Assembly (NCBI GenBank): GCA_017615125.1
Contig: JAGAAS010000076.1
Location: forward strand, 62,001-126,000
Direction of reading: 5' to 3'
From: Bacteroidaceae bacterium
GTDB taxonomy: Bacteria; Bacteroidota; Bacteroidia; Bacteroidales; Bacteroidaceae
DNA length: 64,000 bases
Within the stretch, counting starts at the first letter, position 1. Every line of letters starts with the position of its first letter. Under the pieces are notes generated by a model that ran no database searches, was not told the origin of the DNA, and saw only the letters and a list, made by a program, of their open reading frames with translations. The translations under genes and the position numbers were made by a program. Shown here piece after piece: positions 25,402 to 34,314 of this stretch.

Positions 25402-28400
25402 ATGAAACATAGCCGCCAAGCGGCATTTAGAAAGATTATGGTAAAAGCTTGGAGAGAAGATATTGTCATACCTACGTATGAAGTCGGAAAAGAGGAGAAG
25501 AACCCTGTGTTTGCAGAAAGGCGGGTCTATCAAGGCAGCAGCGGTGTGGTCTATCCCTATCCCGTCATCGAGTCGGTGGCGGAGGAGAAGACCGACCATA
25601 CCTATCATGCCGTGTGGCTCGAAAACGAGTACATCCGCGTGATGATCCTGCCAGAACTGGGAGGACGTGTACAGATGGCCTACGACAAGATTGCCGGTCG
25701 GCATTTCATCTATTACAATCAGGTCATCAAGCCCGCACTTGTAGGTCTGGCCGGCCCCTGGATCAGCGGCGGCATCGAGTTCAACTGGCCACAGCACCAC
25801 CGTCCCAGCACCTTCATGGAGGTGGACTCTTCCATTGAGGAGAACAGCGACGGCAGCGTCACCGTGTGGTGCAGCGAGCGCGAACGCATGTTCCACCAGA
25901 AAAGCATGGCAGGCTTCACATTGCATCCCGGATGTGCATACCTTGAGATACGGAGCAAACTCTACAACCCCACCGAAGTGCCGCAGACATTCCTCTGGTG
26001 GGCCAACCCCGCCGTACACGTGGGCGACCACTACCAGAGCGTCTTTCCACCAGACGTCAATGCAGTCTTCGACCACGGCAAACGCGCCGTCAGCACCTTC
26101 CCCATCGCGACAGGTACCTACTACAAGGTGGACTACAGTGCCGGCGTGGACATCTCCAACTACCGTAACCTGCCCGTGCCTACCTCTTACATGGTGGCGC
26201 ACAGCGACTACGACTTTGAAGGAGGCTACGAGAATGATACCCACTGCGGCATGTTGCATGTTGCCAACCATCATGTCAGCCCCGGCAAGAAACAGTGGAC
26301 ATGGGGAAATGGTGACTTCGGCCATGCCTGGGACCGTAACCTCACTGACGAGGACGGACCCTACATCGAGCTCATGGCTGGCGTGTTCACGGAGAACCAG
26401 CCTGACTTCTCCTGGCTCATGCCTTATGAAGAGAAGACCTTCGTACAGTATTTCTTCCCCTACAGGGAACTGGGCATCGTGAAGAACGCTTCGCGTGACT
26501 TCGTTCTCAACTTGCTTCCATGCGACGGCGGACGGGCTCGTCTTCTGGTGTTTGCCACCTCACGGCAGCAGTGCTCTGTCGTGCTCCGCACACGTGACGG
26601 CAAGGTGCTCTACAGCGAAGACTGCGTGCTCACACCGGAAGCCGTCTTCGACCGCACCATTGACACGGGAGGCGTCCCATTCGAACAACTTGAAATGCTT
26701 GCCGGTCGTCTGGTAGCGCGAGCAGCAGAACCCGACAACGGAGCAGTACCCGCCCCTGCTGAGCCGGCACTTAAACCCGATGAAATAGCCACCTGCGAGC
26801 AACTCTATCTCACCGGCCTTCACCTTGAGCAATACCGTCATGCCACCTGGTGCCCGCTGGACTACTACCTTGAGGCACTTCGCCGCGACCCGATGGACGT
26901 ACGCAACAACAATGCCGTCGGCCTCTGGCATCTCCGCCGCGGACGTTTCGCACTGGCCGAACCCTATCTGCGCACTGCCGTGCGCGTACTGCAAAAACAC
27001 AACCTCAACCCCTACGACGGAGAACCCCTCTATAACCTCGCCCTCTGCCTACTCTGGCAGTGGCGTGAGCAACAAGGCACCAAACGTGAACTGAAGACGA
27101 CCACTCCTCTCCTCAACGAAGCTTATGACTGGTTCTATAAGGCTACGTGGAATGCTGCTTGCCAGGATGCCGCTTTCTTTGCCTGTGCACAAATCAGCCT
27201 GCTGCAGGGACGAATCGAAGATGCCCTTGACGAGGTGGACCACTCGCTAGCACGTAATGCCGCCAACCACAAGGGACGTGCACTACGCACTGCCATACTG
27301 CGTCTGCAAGGACGCACTGACGAAGCCCTGTTGACGGCTGCAGAGGCACTCCGGCTCGACAGATTCAACTTCGGCTGCCGTCTTGAACGTGTACTCATGG
27401 GGCAAGAAAAAGCCGAAGATCTTGTCACTCTCATGCGCAACGATGCCCACAACTATAACGAACTCCTTGGTGACTGCCTCGCTGCAGGGCTCCATGACGA
27501 GGCCGACCTCGTGCTTCACCTGGCCAGTGAGTGCGGGGCTGCCGACATTATGACCTTCTATCTGGCAGGTGAGCCTGCTGCGGCCGCAGCCGCCGACAAC
27601 ACCTGCATCTTCCCCAACAGCCTTGAAGCACTCGTAGCCCTCAAGGCGGCACCGGCTGACGATGCCAAAGCACTCTTTCTGCTCGGCAACCTCTGGTACG
27701 ACAAGCGTCAGTATGACGAAGCCATGGAGTGCTGGGAACGGTCGGCCAAACTCTGTCCTACCCTCCCTACCGTCTGGCGCAACCTCGCGCTAGGCTATTA
27801 CAACAAAAGAGGGGAAACGGAACGTGCCGTAGCATGCATGGAAAAAGCTTTTGCTCTCGATACCACGGATGCCCGCATCCTCATGGAACTCGATGCCCTC
27901 TACAAGAAGCTGGGTCGCCCACATGCTGAGCGACTGGCTCTGCTGCAGCAACATGCCAGCCTCGTGATGCAGCGCGATGACCTTGTCCTCGAGGAGATCA
28001 CCCTGCTTAATCTCACCGGCGCTCATGCCGAAGCATCGGCACTGCTCGGCAGCCGCCACTTCCACCCCTGGGAGGGTGGCGAAGGAAAGGTCACGGCACA
28101 ATACCAGTTTGCCCGCATAGCCCTGGCACAGGAAGCCCTGACCCAAGGGAATGCCGACCGCGCCATCGCTCTCCTGGAGCAGTGTTTCGTCTATCCGGAA
28201 TATCTCGGCGAAGGCCGTCTCATCAGCGCCCAGGAACAGGACATCCACTACTTCCTCGGTCAGGCTTACGCCCTCAAGGGTGACCTCAATGAAGCACGCC
28301 GTTGCTGGGAGACTGCCGCTAAGGGTGACCTCGAACCCACTGACGCCCTCTATTACAACGATGCCAAACCTGAAAAGATTTTCTATCAGGGACTTGCCCT

Positions 28401-28698
28401 GCGTGCCCTCGGACGCGAGATGGAGGCACGGGACAAATTCAGTAAGTTAGCCGACTATGGACGCGACAACCTCGAACGTCACGTCGTCATGGACTACTTC
28501 GCCGTCTCAATGCCCGACCTCTTGGTGTGGGACGAAGACCTTGACATCCGCAACCGAATACACTGCCTCTTCATGCTCACCCTCGGGCTGTGGGGCCTCG
28601 GGGAGCACGACAAAGCTCGCCGCTACTTCGCACAGGCCAAAGCCCTCTGCCCCTCACACCTTGGCCTGGCAAGCGTGGAAAAGACAATCATGGAATAA
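25402..28698 (+). CDS. DUF5107 protein with C-terminal TPR repeats
   Basis: 1098 residues, no signal peptide, so cytoplasmic. The ATG at 25402 follows GGAG by 12 bases; an alternative ATG at 25438 (MVKAWREDIVIPTYEVG) matches how such proteins usually begin and may be the true start. Residues about 40-350 form DUF5107, a galactose-mutarotase-like beta sandwich (WLENEYIRVMILPELGGRVQ, GPWISGGIEFNWPQHHRPST, NHHVSPGKKQWTWGNGDFGH). Residues about 440-1090 are TPR helices (AVGLWHLRRGRFALAEPYL, LFLLGNLWYDKRQYDEAMEC). Lying between a sugar porter and a GH2 gene, it probably binds or processes the imported sugar or oligosaccharide. The reaction is unknown. Confidence 0.8.
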   Translation: MKHSRQAAFRKIMVKAWREDIVIPTYEVGKEEKNPVFAERRVYQGSSGVVYPYPVIESVAEEKTDHTYHAVWLENEYIRVMILPELGGRVQMAYDKIAGRHFIYYNQVIKPALVGLAGPWISGGIEFNWPQHHRPSTFMEVDSSIEENSDGSVTVWCSERERMFHQKSMAGFTLHPGCAYLEIRSKLYNPTEVPQTFLWWANPAVHVGDHYQSVFPPDVNAVFDHGKRAVSTFPIATGTYYKVDYSAGVDISNYRNLPVPTSYMVAHSDYDFEGGYENDTHCGMLHVANHHVSPGKKQWTWGNGDFGHAWDRNLTDEDGPYIELMAGVFTENQPDFSWLMPYEEKTFVQYFFPYRELGIVKNASRDFVLNLLPCDGGRARLLVFATSRQQCSVVLRTRDGKVLYSEDCVLTPEAVFDRTIDTGGVPFEQLEMLAGRLVARAAEPDNGAVPAPAEPALKPDEIATCEQLYLTGLHLEQYRHATWCPLDYYLEALRRDPMDVRNNNAVGLWHLRRGRFALAEPYLRTAVRVLQKHNLNPYDGEPLYNLALCLLWQWREQQGTKRELKTTTPLLNEAYDWFYKATWNAACQDAAFFACAQISLLQGRIEDALDEVDHSLARNAANHKGRALRTAILRLQGRTDEALLTAAEALRLDRFNFGCRLERVLMGQEKAEDLVTLMRNDAHNYNELLGDCLAAGLHDEADLVLHLASECGAADIMTFYLAGEPAAAAAADNTCIFPNSLEALVALKAAPADDAKALFLLGNLWYDKRQYDEAMECWERSAKLCPTLPTVWRNLALGYYNKRGETERAVACMEKAFALDTTDARILMELDALYKKLGRPHAERLALLQQHASLVMQRDDLVLEEITLLNLTGAHAEASALLGSRHFHPWEGGEGKVTAQYQFARIALAQEALTQGNADRAIALLEQCFVYPEYLGEGRLISAQEQDIHYFLGQAYALKGDLNEARRCWETAAKGDLEPTDALYYNDAKPEKIFYQGLALRALGREMEARDKFSKLADYGRDNLERHVVMDYFAVSMPDLLVWDEDLDIRNRIHCLFMLTLGLWGLGEHDKARRYFAQAKALCPSHLGLASVEKTIME

Positions 28699-28737
28699 AC
28701 AGTACATAAGGCTTATACTATCTATACCTTAAAAGAA

Positions 28738-31404
28738 ATGAAAAGAACACTGATACTTCTTGCCATCGCCTTTATGGGATGGGCTAATAGCAGTGCAAGA
28801 GACACGATGAGCCTGGCTGGTGCCTGGCGCTTCGAAGCAGACCCGATGGGGTTCGGCATGACCGACGGCTCGGAGATCTTCAAGAAGACCGACCTCCCGG
28901 AGACCGTCATCCTACCTGGTAGCATGGATACCAACGGCAAGGGATTGCCCACCAGCGTCAGCCGCATCGATCGCCTGACCCGTCTGTTTGAATATGCAGG
29001 CAAGGCTTGGTACCAGCGCGAGGTTGTCATCCCCGACGACTGGAAAGGACAGTCCATCGAGCTCTCGCTAGAACGTTGCCACTGGACTGTCACCGTGTAT
29101 GTGGACGATCATTATACCGGCACGGATGAACGTCTGTCCACGCCAAACCGCTTCGACCTCACACAATGGTTGACACCTGGTCAGCATACGTTGACGCTCT
29201 GCGTGGATAACACCATCAAGTACGACATGGACACTTGGGCTCACGGCATAACGGAGTACACGCAGACTAACTGGAACGGTGTGGTCGGCAAAATGACACT
29301 CACTGCCCGCCCCAAGGCTCATATTCTTTCCGCCAACATCTATCCCCACCTCGATGTCGCTACAGCCGAACTGCGTCTAACCGCCACGGAGGCTACCCAC
29401 ACCAACGGAAGCTTAAGCGTGCGTGTGAAGGATGATGCCGACGTCACCGTCTATGCCTCACCATCCATATCCTGGATTGGCACGGACACCGTCCTTCAGA
29501 TACCCATGGGCAAGCACTTCAAGGAATGGGATGAGTTCTCACCCTCGCTCTACACCCTCGAGGTCATGCTGCAGTCAGAGGAAGGCTGCGACACGGTATG
29601 GCAGACATTCGGCATGCGCGAAGTCCGTCAAGGCGACCACCATGTGCAGCTCAATGGACACGACATACACCTCCGCGGCACACTGGAGTGCTGCGTATTC
29701 CCCCTCACCGGCTATCCTTCTACCGACGTCAGGGAATGGGCACGCATCATGAATGTGCTTAAGGACTATGGCATGAACCATATCCGCTTCCATTCGTGGT
29801 GCCCGCCTGAGTCAGCCTTCGTGGCCGCCGATCAGGCTGGTGTCTATCTGCAGGTTGAACTTCCGCTGTGGCTGAAGAATGCAGGAGCTGAACCTGCACG
29901 ACGCGACTTCTTCGAAAAGGAGTTGCGCGACATCCTCAAAGTCTATGGCAACCATCCGTCATTCCTGCTTTATTGCAACGGCAATGAGCTGGGCGGTGAC
30001 TTCAACGTGTTGGAAGATCTCATACAGAAAGGCCAGCAGGTAGACAGCCGCCATCTTTACTCCGCATCTACCGCCCGCACACATGTCGCAAGCGACCAGT
30101 TCTACGTATCGCACAACACCAGCAAAGGAGGACTTACCGTGTACAACGGTTGGCCCGACACCAGTTGGGACAAGAGCAAAACGGCTGACATTGATGTACC
30201 CGCCATCGCCCATGAGGCAGGTCAACGCTGCATGTACCCCAACTTCAAGGAAATTGAAAAATATACGGGTGTACTCCAGCCGCGCAACTTTCTGGTGTTT
30301 CAGGAGCGGCTGAAAGAGAACGGTATGCTGTGGCAGGCAGATGACTTTTTCAAGGCAACAGGTGCACACACCGTCCTGCAATACCGCGAGGTACATGAGG
30401 CACTGCTCCGCACGCCCAACATGGCGGGTTTCCAGTTGCTCGGCCTCACAGATTTCCCCGGTCAGGGCACAGCTTTGGTGGGCATCCTTGATCCCTTCTG
30501 GGACAGTAAGGGACTCGTCACACCCGACGTATGGCGTCGAAGTTGCAACTCACGCGTTCTGCTGGCACGCATGAAGGGCCGCGTATGGGAAGAGGGAACC
30601 TCTGTGCCCGTGCAGTTTGACCTTTACAATTTCCGCCCTGAGGCTGTCAAGGGCAAAGTACAGTGGCAGCTGAAGGATGAGCAGGGCATGGTTGTCAGCC
30701 ATGGCTCTCTGAAGATGCCTGCCGTGGAACCCTACCGAACAGATTCGCTGGGATGCATCACCCTTACCATCCCCACCACGGGCAAGGCCCAGAAGTATGT
30801 ATTGGAGGCTCATCTGGCCGATGGAACGATGAACGACTGGAACTTCTGGTCCTATCCTTCTGCCAGTGATGGAACGACAGGCACGGAGGTCGTGACCGAT
30901 TGGTCAGAAGCACGCCGTCGTCTTGAAGCCGGCCAGCAGGTTCTCTTCATGCCTGTGAAGGCCAACGGCCGCCGTACACACTTTGACAGCCACTTCTGGA
31001 ATCCCATCATGTTCCGCTGGAACCCCATGATCGTTGGTACCCGCATCGAAGCCGGACATCCCGCATTTGGCAACTTCCCCACATCCTATTATGCTGACTG
31101 GCAGTGGTATGATATCCTCAACCATGCCACCGCCATCGACCTTACCGACCTGCGCAATATCACGCCCCTCATTCAGAGCATCGACACCTACGAATTCAAC
31201 CGCAAGCTTGGCATTGCTTTCGAGGCACAGGTGGGCAAAGGCCGTCTTTTCGTACTCTGCGTCGATGCCGTCGCTCCAGACGATAATGTACGTCCTGCCA
31301 GTCGCCAGCTCATCCGTTCGGTAAAGGAGTACGTTGTATCCGATGATTTCACCCCAGCAACCACACTCGCCCCCTACCAACTTGATGCTATCTTTGCCCA
31401 ATGA
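28738..31404 (+). CDS. Glycoside hydrolase family 2 (second paralog)
   Basis: 888 residues with a signal peptide (MKRTLILLAIAFMGWANSSA) and no lipobox, so periplasmic or exported. The GH2 fold is complete: sugar-binding domain (MSLAGAWRFEADPMGFGM, KAWYQREVVIPDDWKG), Ig-like domain and barrel (LRGTLECCVFPLTGYPSTD, MNHIRFHSWCPPESAFVAAD). Acid/base is Glu417 in CNGNELGG and nucleophile is Glu493 in AHEAGQRC. It shares long stretches with the GH2 at 20439 but is about 200 residues shorter and not lipid-anchored. The two may act on the same glycan at the surface and in the periplasm (inference). Last gene of the MFS operon, 39 bases after DUF5107. Confidence 0.85.
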   Translation: MKRTLILLAIAFMGWANSSARDTMSLAGAWRFEADPMGFGMTDGSEIFKKTDLPETVILPGSMDTNGKGLPTSVSRIDRLTRLFEYAGKAWYQREVVIPDDWKGQSIELSLERCHWTVTVYVDDHYTGTDERLSTPNRFDLTQWLTPGQHTLTLCVDNTIKYDMDTWAHGITEYTQTNWNGVVGKMTLTARPKAHILSANIYPHLDVATAELRLTATEATHTNGSLSVRVKDDADVTVYASPSISWIGTDTVLQIPMGKHFKEWDEFSPSLYTLEVMLQSEEGCDTVWQTFGMREVRQGDHHVQLNGHDIHLRGTLECCVFPLTGYPSTDVREWARIMNVLKDYGMNHIRFHSWCPPESAFVAADQAGVYLQVELPLWLKNAGAEPARRDFFEKELRDILKVYGNHPSFLLYCNGNELGGDFNVLEDLIQKGQQVDSRHLYSASTARTHVASDQFYVSHNTSKGGLTVYNGWPDTSWDKSKTADIDVPAIAHEAGQRCMYPNFKEIEKYTGVLQPRNFLVFQERLKENGMLWQADDFFKATGAHTVLQYREVHEALLRTPNMAGFQLLGLTDFPGQGTALVGILDPFWDSKGLVTPDVWRRSCNSRVLLARMKGRVWEEGTSVPVQFDLYNFRPEAVKGKVQWQLKDEQGMVVSHGSLKMPAVEPYRTDSLGCITLTIPTTGKAQKYVLEAHLADGTMNDWNFWSYPSASDGTTGTEVVTDWSEARRRLEAGQQVLFMPVKANGRRTHFDSHFWNPIMFRWNPMIVGTRIEAGHPAFGNFPTSYYADWQWYDILNHATAIDLTDLRNITPLIQSIDTYEFNRKLGIAFEAQVGKGRLFVLCVDAVAPDDNVRPASRQLIRSVKEYVVSDDFTPATTLAPYQLDAIFAQ

Positions 31405-31458
31405 TGAGAAGGGAATAACAAAAAACTACAATCATCTACCACCCTATATCCTTCACTC

Positions 31459-31563
31459 ATGATAAAGAGATTTGCCACCATTACCATCGACATGATTGTA
31501 ATGCTGGACTCCATGGCACAGATTGGCATCCATTCCCGTGACGGAGCACGCCTTGCCTGTTAA
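31459..31563 (+). other. Short frame, possible N-terminal stub of a gene lost at the IS site
   Basis: ATG at 31459 opens 34 codons (MIKRFATITIDMIVMLD...) and ends at TAA 31561-31563, shortly before the IS982-family element. The lead looks like the start of a membrane or exported protein but nothing is recognisable. It may be a relic of the next gene of the operon, or chance. Confidence 0.2.
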
Positions 31564-31624
31564 CTCGGGGGACGAACTAGGAACAAAATTAGCGGAATAA
31601 AAGAAATGAATAAACGTAATGAAC

Positions 31625-32590
31625 GTGAGTTCGGTATAAGTTTAGTCAATAAGTCTTGATTTGTCAATGATTTCGATGTTCATTGAAGGTTTCTTGGGCA
31701 GGAGGTTATAGGCGATGAGTCCTGCGAGGAGGTTGGTTGCGAAGTTGTCGACCGATCGGTGCCTGGTGTGCTCTATCTGGCATACGTTCTTCAGTTCGTC
31801 GTTGACAGTCTCTATGACGGCCCTTTTCCTGAGCAGTAGTTTGTCAGAGACGCTCATCAGCGCACCTTTCATGTTGTCCCTCAGCTTCGTGATGAGCTGA
31901 ATGCCGTCGACGAAAAGCCTTTCAAAGAGATTCTTGCCGATATATCCCTTGTCTGCGACGAGCTTCCCGCAGATGAACTCCACAAAAGCCTTGTATTCGA
32001 GCGGCTTCCTGTCGTCCACATCCCCCGGCGTTATCATGAAGTTAAGCAGCTCGCCCTTCTCGTTGCAGATAAGGTGCAGCTTGAAGCCAAAGAACCAGCC
32101 CATGGAACACTTGCCCCTCTAGCCGATTCCCCTGAAGACCTTGTGTATGTGGATTCTCTGGTTCTTGCATACACGGAGTGGTGTGCTGTCAACGAAACTG
32201 ATGCCCGTACACTTGCCAAGCAGCACCTTCTTGATAAACAACGCCAGGGGAATTGCCACATCGCGCTCCAACTCCACAAAACGGTTGTATGAGACCACGC
32301 GGGGGAACAGATGGCGCATGTGTTTGCAGACGGCTTCCAGATAGAAATACTTAAGGCATCGGTAGCCAGAGTCGTGGAACAGTATCATGATGAGCATCAC
32401 CTCCGCCTTCGACAGCGTCGAGTCACGGAGATAATCGCGCTTCCCAGTCTCCTTTATGGTATGCTTTTCCATCATGGCGTCAAAAAACTTGCAGAAATCG
32501 TCTGCAATACAAAATAATTCCGTAACTTTGTCCTCAGTGAAATAGCAAGAATTGTTTGTCTGGTTTTTGATTTGACATCATATAGTTACA
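31625..32590 (-). mobile_element. IS982-family insertion sequence, near full length but inactivated
   Basis: The 3' end shares CTTATACCGAACTCACGTT (reverse complement near 31622-31640) with the remnant ending at 7941, which marks one terminus. The other terminus lies somewhere around 32560-32600; no clean inverted repeat or target duplication could be read. It separates the GH2 gene from the CE15 gene and may have interrupted one operon. Confidence 0.65.
31642..32475 (-). pseudogene. IS982-family transposase broken by an amber codon
   Basis: Two pieces lie in one frame: 32475-32119 (TLSKAEVMLIMILFHDSGYR, YFYLEAVCKHMRHLFPRVVS, GISFVDSTPLRVC) and 32116-31642 ([61 protein letters not shown]). 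They are separated only by TAG at about 32117-32119, where relatives would normally continue. DDE-type residues are visible (FVDSTP, DKGY, the E of IETVNDEL). The open frame extends upstream of 32475 (YFTEDKVTELFCIADDFCKF) without an ATG, so the N-terminus may also be damaged. Not expected to make active transposase. Confidence 0.75.
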
Positions 32591-32720
32591 ATACTTTTCG
32601 CCATTCACCAAATTTTCAAATAATTAAATTTCGTTGAACATTTGTTAGTCACAAAACAATACCCGAGGCGCTTTAACACATCTGTCTTGTTAGTCCTGGT
32701 AAACGACAGTGAACATTGAA

Positions 32721-33953
32721 ATGAAAAAGAAACATACAATCCTCATCATAGCAGGACTTTTCCTGACGAGCCTGATGGCTCAGGCACAAGATGCAAACTA
32801 CGATGAATCCCTTGTGGATTCCTACATATTACCTGATGCGATGACTGCTCTCAACGGCCAGCTAATCACCAAGAAAAAACAATGGGAAAAGACACGCCGT
32901 CCGCAGATTCTGAAGCTTTTTCAGGATAACGAGTACGGCACTATGCCTGATGCCAAAATCAAGACAGACTACCGCATCTTGGAGGAAAGCGGGGAAGCCC
33001 TTGGAGGGAAGGCCATCCGCCGACAGGTTGAGATTACTTTCAGAGGAAACAACCAGAGCCGTAAGATGCTTGTTCTGATTTATATGCCGAAAGGTATAAA
33101 GAAATGCCCTGTGTTCGTGTCTCCCAACTTCCAGGGCAACGCTACCACATCCGATGACCCTGCCGTCATTGAGTCGCAATATAGTACCTACGGAAGGGGT
33201 CATCAGACCTCTCGCTGGTCTTTTGACCGCATCGTCAGCTCGGGCTATGCAATAGCAACCTTTCACTACTACGACATCTACTTTGACCAAAATGATAAAA
33301 TCAGCGAAAGTATATATCCTCTCTTCGGAATAAACTCAAGCACAGACCTGCTATACAACACAGGCAAAGCTATCGCCGCATGGGCTTGGGGGTGTTCACG
33401 CGTGCTTGATTACCTGCTCACGCTGAAAAACATCGACAGGAAACGCACCATCGTCATGGGGCATTCCCGTCTGGGCAAGACGGCTCTCTGGTGCGGTGCT
33501 CAGGATCGGCGCTTCGCTATGGTTATCTCCAACGATTCCGGTTGCTCTGGTGCTGCCCTCTCTCGCCGCAACTACGGGGAGACGGTATCGCGCATCAACA
33601 AGTCCTTCCCCTGGTGGTTCTGCAACAGATATCAGTCCTACAGCCAGGATGTTGCTTCGCTTCCCATCGATCAGCATGAGCTGCTTGCTCTCATCGCCCC
33701 ACGACTCCTTTACGTAGCCAGCGCAAAGGAGGACTTGTGGGCTGACCCTCTCGGAGAGTTCCTGTCTTTGCAGGAAGCCAGCAAGGTTTATGCCCTTTAT
33801 GGCTATGATACGCTTGAGGGGTGCTCCTTCCCTGCTACCGACGAGCATCTCTGGAAAGGCCGTTGCGGCTATCATATACGTACGGGGCAACATGATGTTA
33901 CAGACTTCGACTGGCAGCAGTATATTGGATTTGCAGATAAGTATTTTGACTGA
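32721..33953 (+). CDS. CE15-type glucuronoyl esterase
   Basis: Start at ATG 32721 (MKKKHTILIIAGLFLTSLMA, signal peptide), preferred over GTG at 32709. 410 residues, close to bacterial CE15 length. The nucleophile is Ser249 in GHSRLGK, the bacterial form of G-C-S-R-x-G-K. SNDSGCSGAALSRRNYGE follows at 270-287, Glu337 lies in SAKEDLWADP and the catalytic His is H391 in TGQHDVTDFDW. CE15 enzymes hydrolyse esters between 4-O-methyl-glucuronic acid of xylan and lignin alcohols, or related uronate esters. It suggests that the block handles a glucuronate-bearing plant glycan. The IS-like element lies 130 bases upstream, so it may have been cut off from the GH2 operon. Confidence 0.87.
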   Translation: MKKKHTILIIAGLFLTSLMAQAQDANYDESLVDSYILPDAMTALNGQLITKKKQWEKTRRPQILKLFQDNEYGTMPDAKIKTDYRILEESGEALGGKAIRRQVEITFRGNNQSRKMLVLIYMPKGIKKCPVFVSPNFQGNATTSDDPAVIESQYSTYGRGHQTSRWSFDRIVSSGYAIATFHYYDIYFDQNDKISESIYPLFGINSSTDLLYNTGKAIAAWAWGCSRVLDYLLTLKNIDRKRTIVMGHSRLGKTALWCGAQDRRFAMVISNDSGCSGAALSRRNYGETVSRINKSFPWWFCNRYQSYSQDVASLPIDQHELLALIAPRLLYVASAKEDLWADPLGEFLSLQEASKVYALYGYDTLEGCSFPATDEHLWKGRCGYHIRTGQHDVTDFDWQQYIGFADKYFD

Positions 33954-34156
33954 TGGTTAATCGATTGCCTGTAAAAAATGGGTCTTTGACGAAGCGTACT
34001 TGAACGCCAACATCATCGACTGACCCAATTGCCGAAAGCCCAGTATGAATAAAGGAAGTTTTTTGGTTTATATATTATGAAAGATTAGGATTAAGTTTTT
34101 AAGGTTTTTGGTATTCGGTTTTATGCTTTCAAGATTTTTAGGAACCTTCCGCGTTT

Positions 34157-34186
34157 CCCTGAGCAGTCTCTTTTGTTGCTCAGGGG
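34157..34186. other. Stable hairpin in the CE15 / phosphoesterase gap
   Basis: CCCTGAGCA (34157-34165) pairs with TGCTCAGGG (34177-34185). It is not followed by a T-tract, and it lies about 200 bases after the CE15 stop. It could be a terminator variant or part of an untranslated RNA. The rest of 33954-34314 holds no gene. Confidence 0.4.
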
Positions 34187-34265
34187 AATACAAAGAAGGT
34201 TAAACAATTAGCGAAGACCGTTCTCCGGAGGGGAAGCGAACGTTATATTTTTTGATAGAAACAGT

Positions 34266-34273
34266 TATCTTTG
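34266..34273 (+). promoter_or_regulatory. -7 box of the metallophosphoesterase gene
   Basis: TATCTTTG, a perfect TAnnTTTG, 41 bases before the ATG at 34315. No clear -33 TTG at 19-20 bases. Confidence 0.5.
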
Positions 34274-34314
34274 TCACAAGCATACTGGGGTGCTTAGAAT
34301 AAATTTATCACTTT

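Noticed and set aside
32103..32119. Amber codon in the IS982 transposase as a recoding or frameshift signal
   Set aside because: IS982 transposases are normally made from one frame; no slippery run or recoding context was seen, so a nonsense mutation is the simpler reading.
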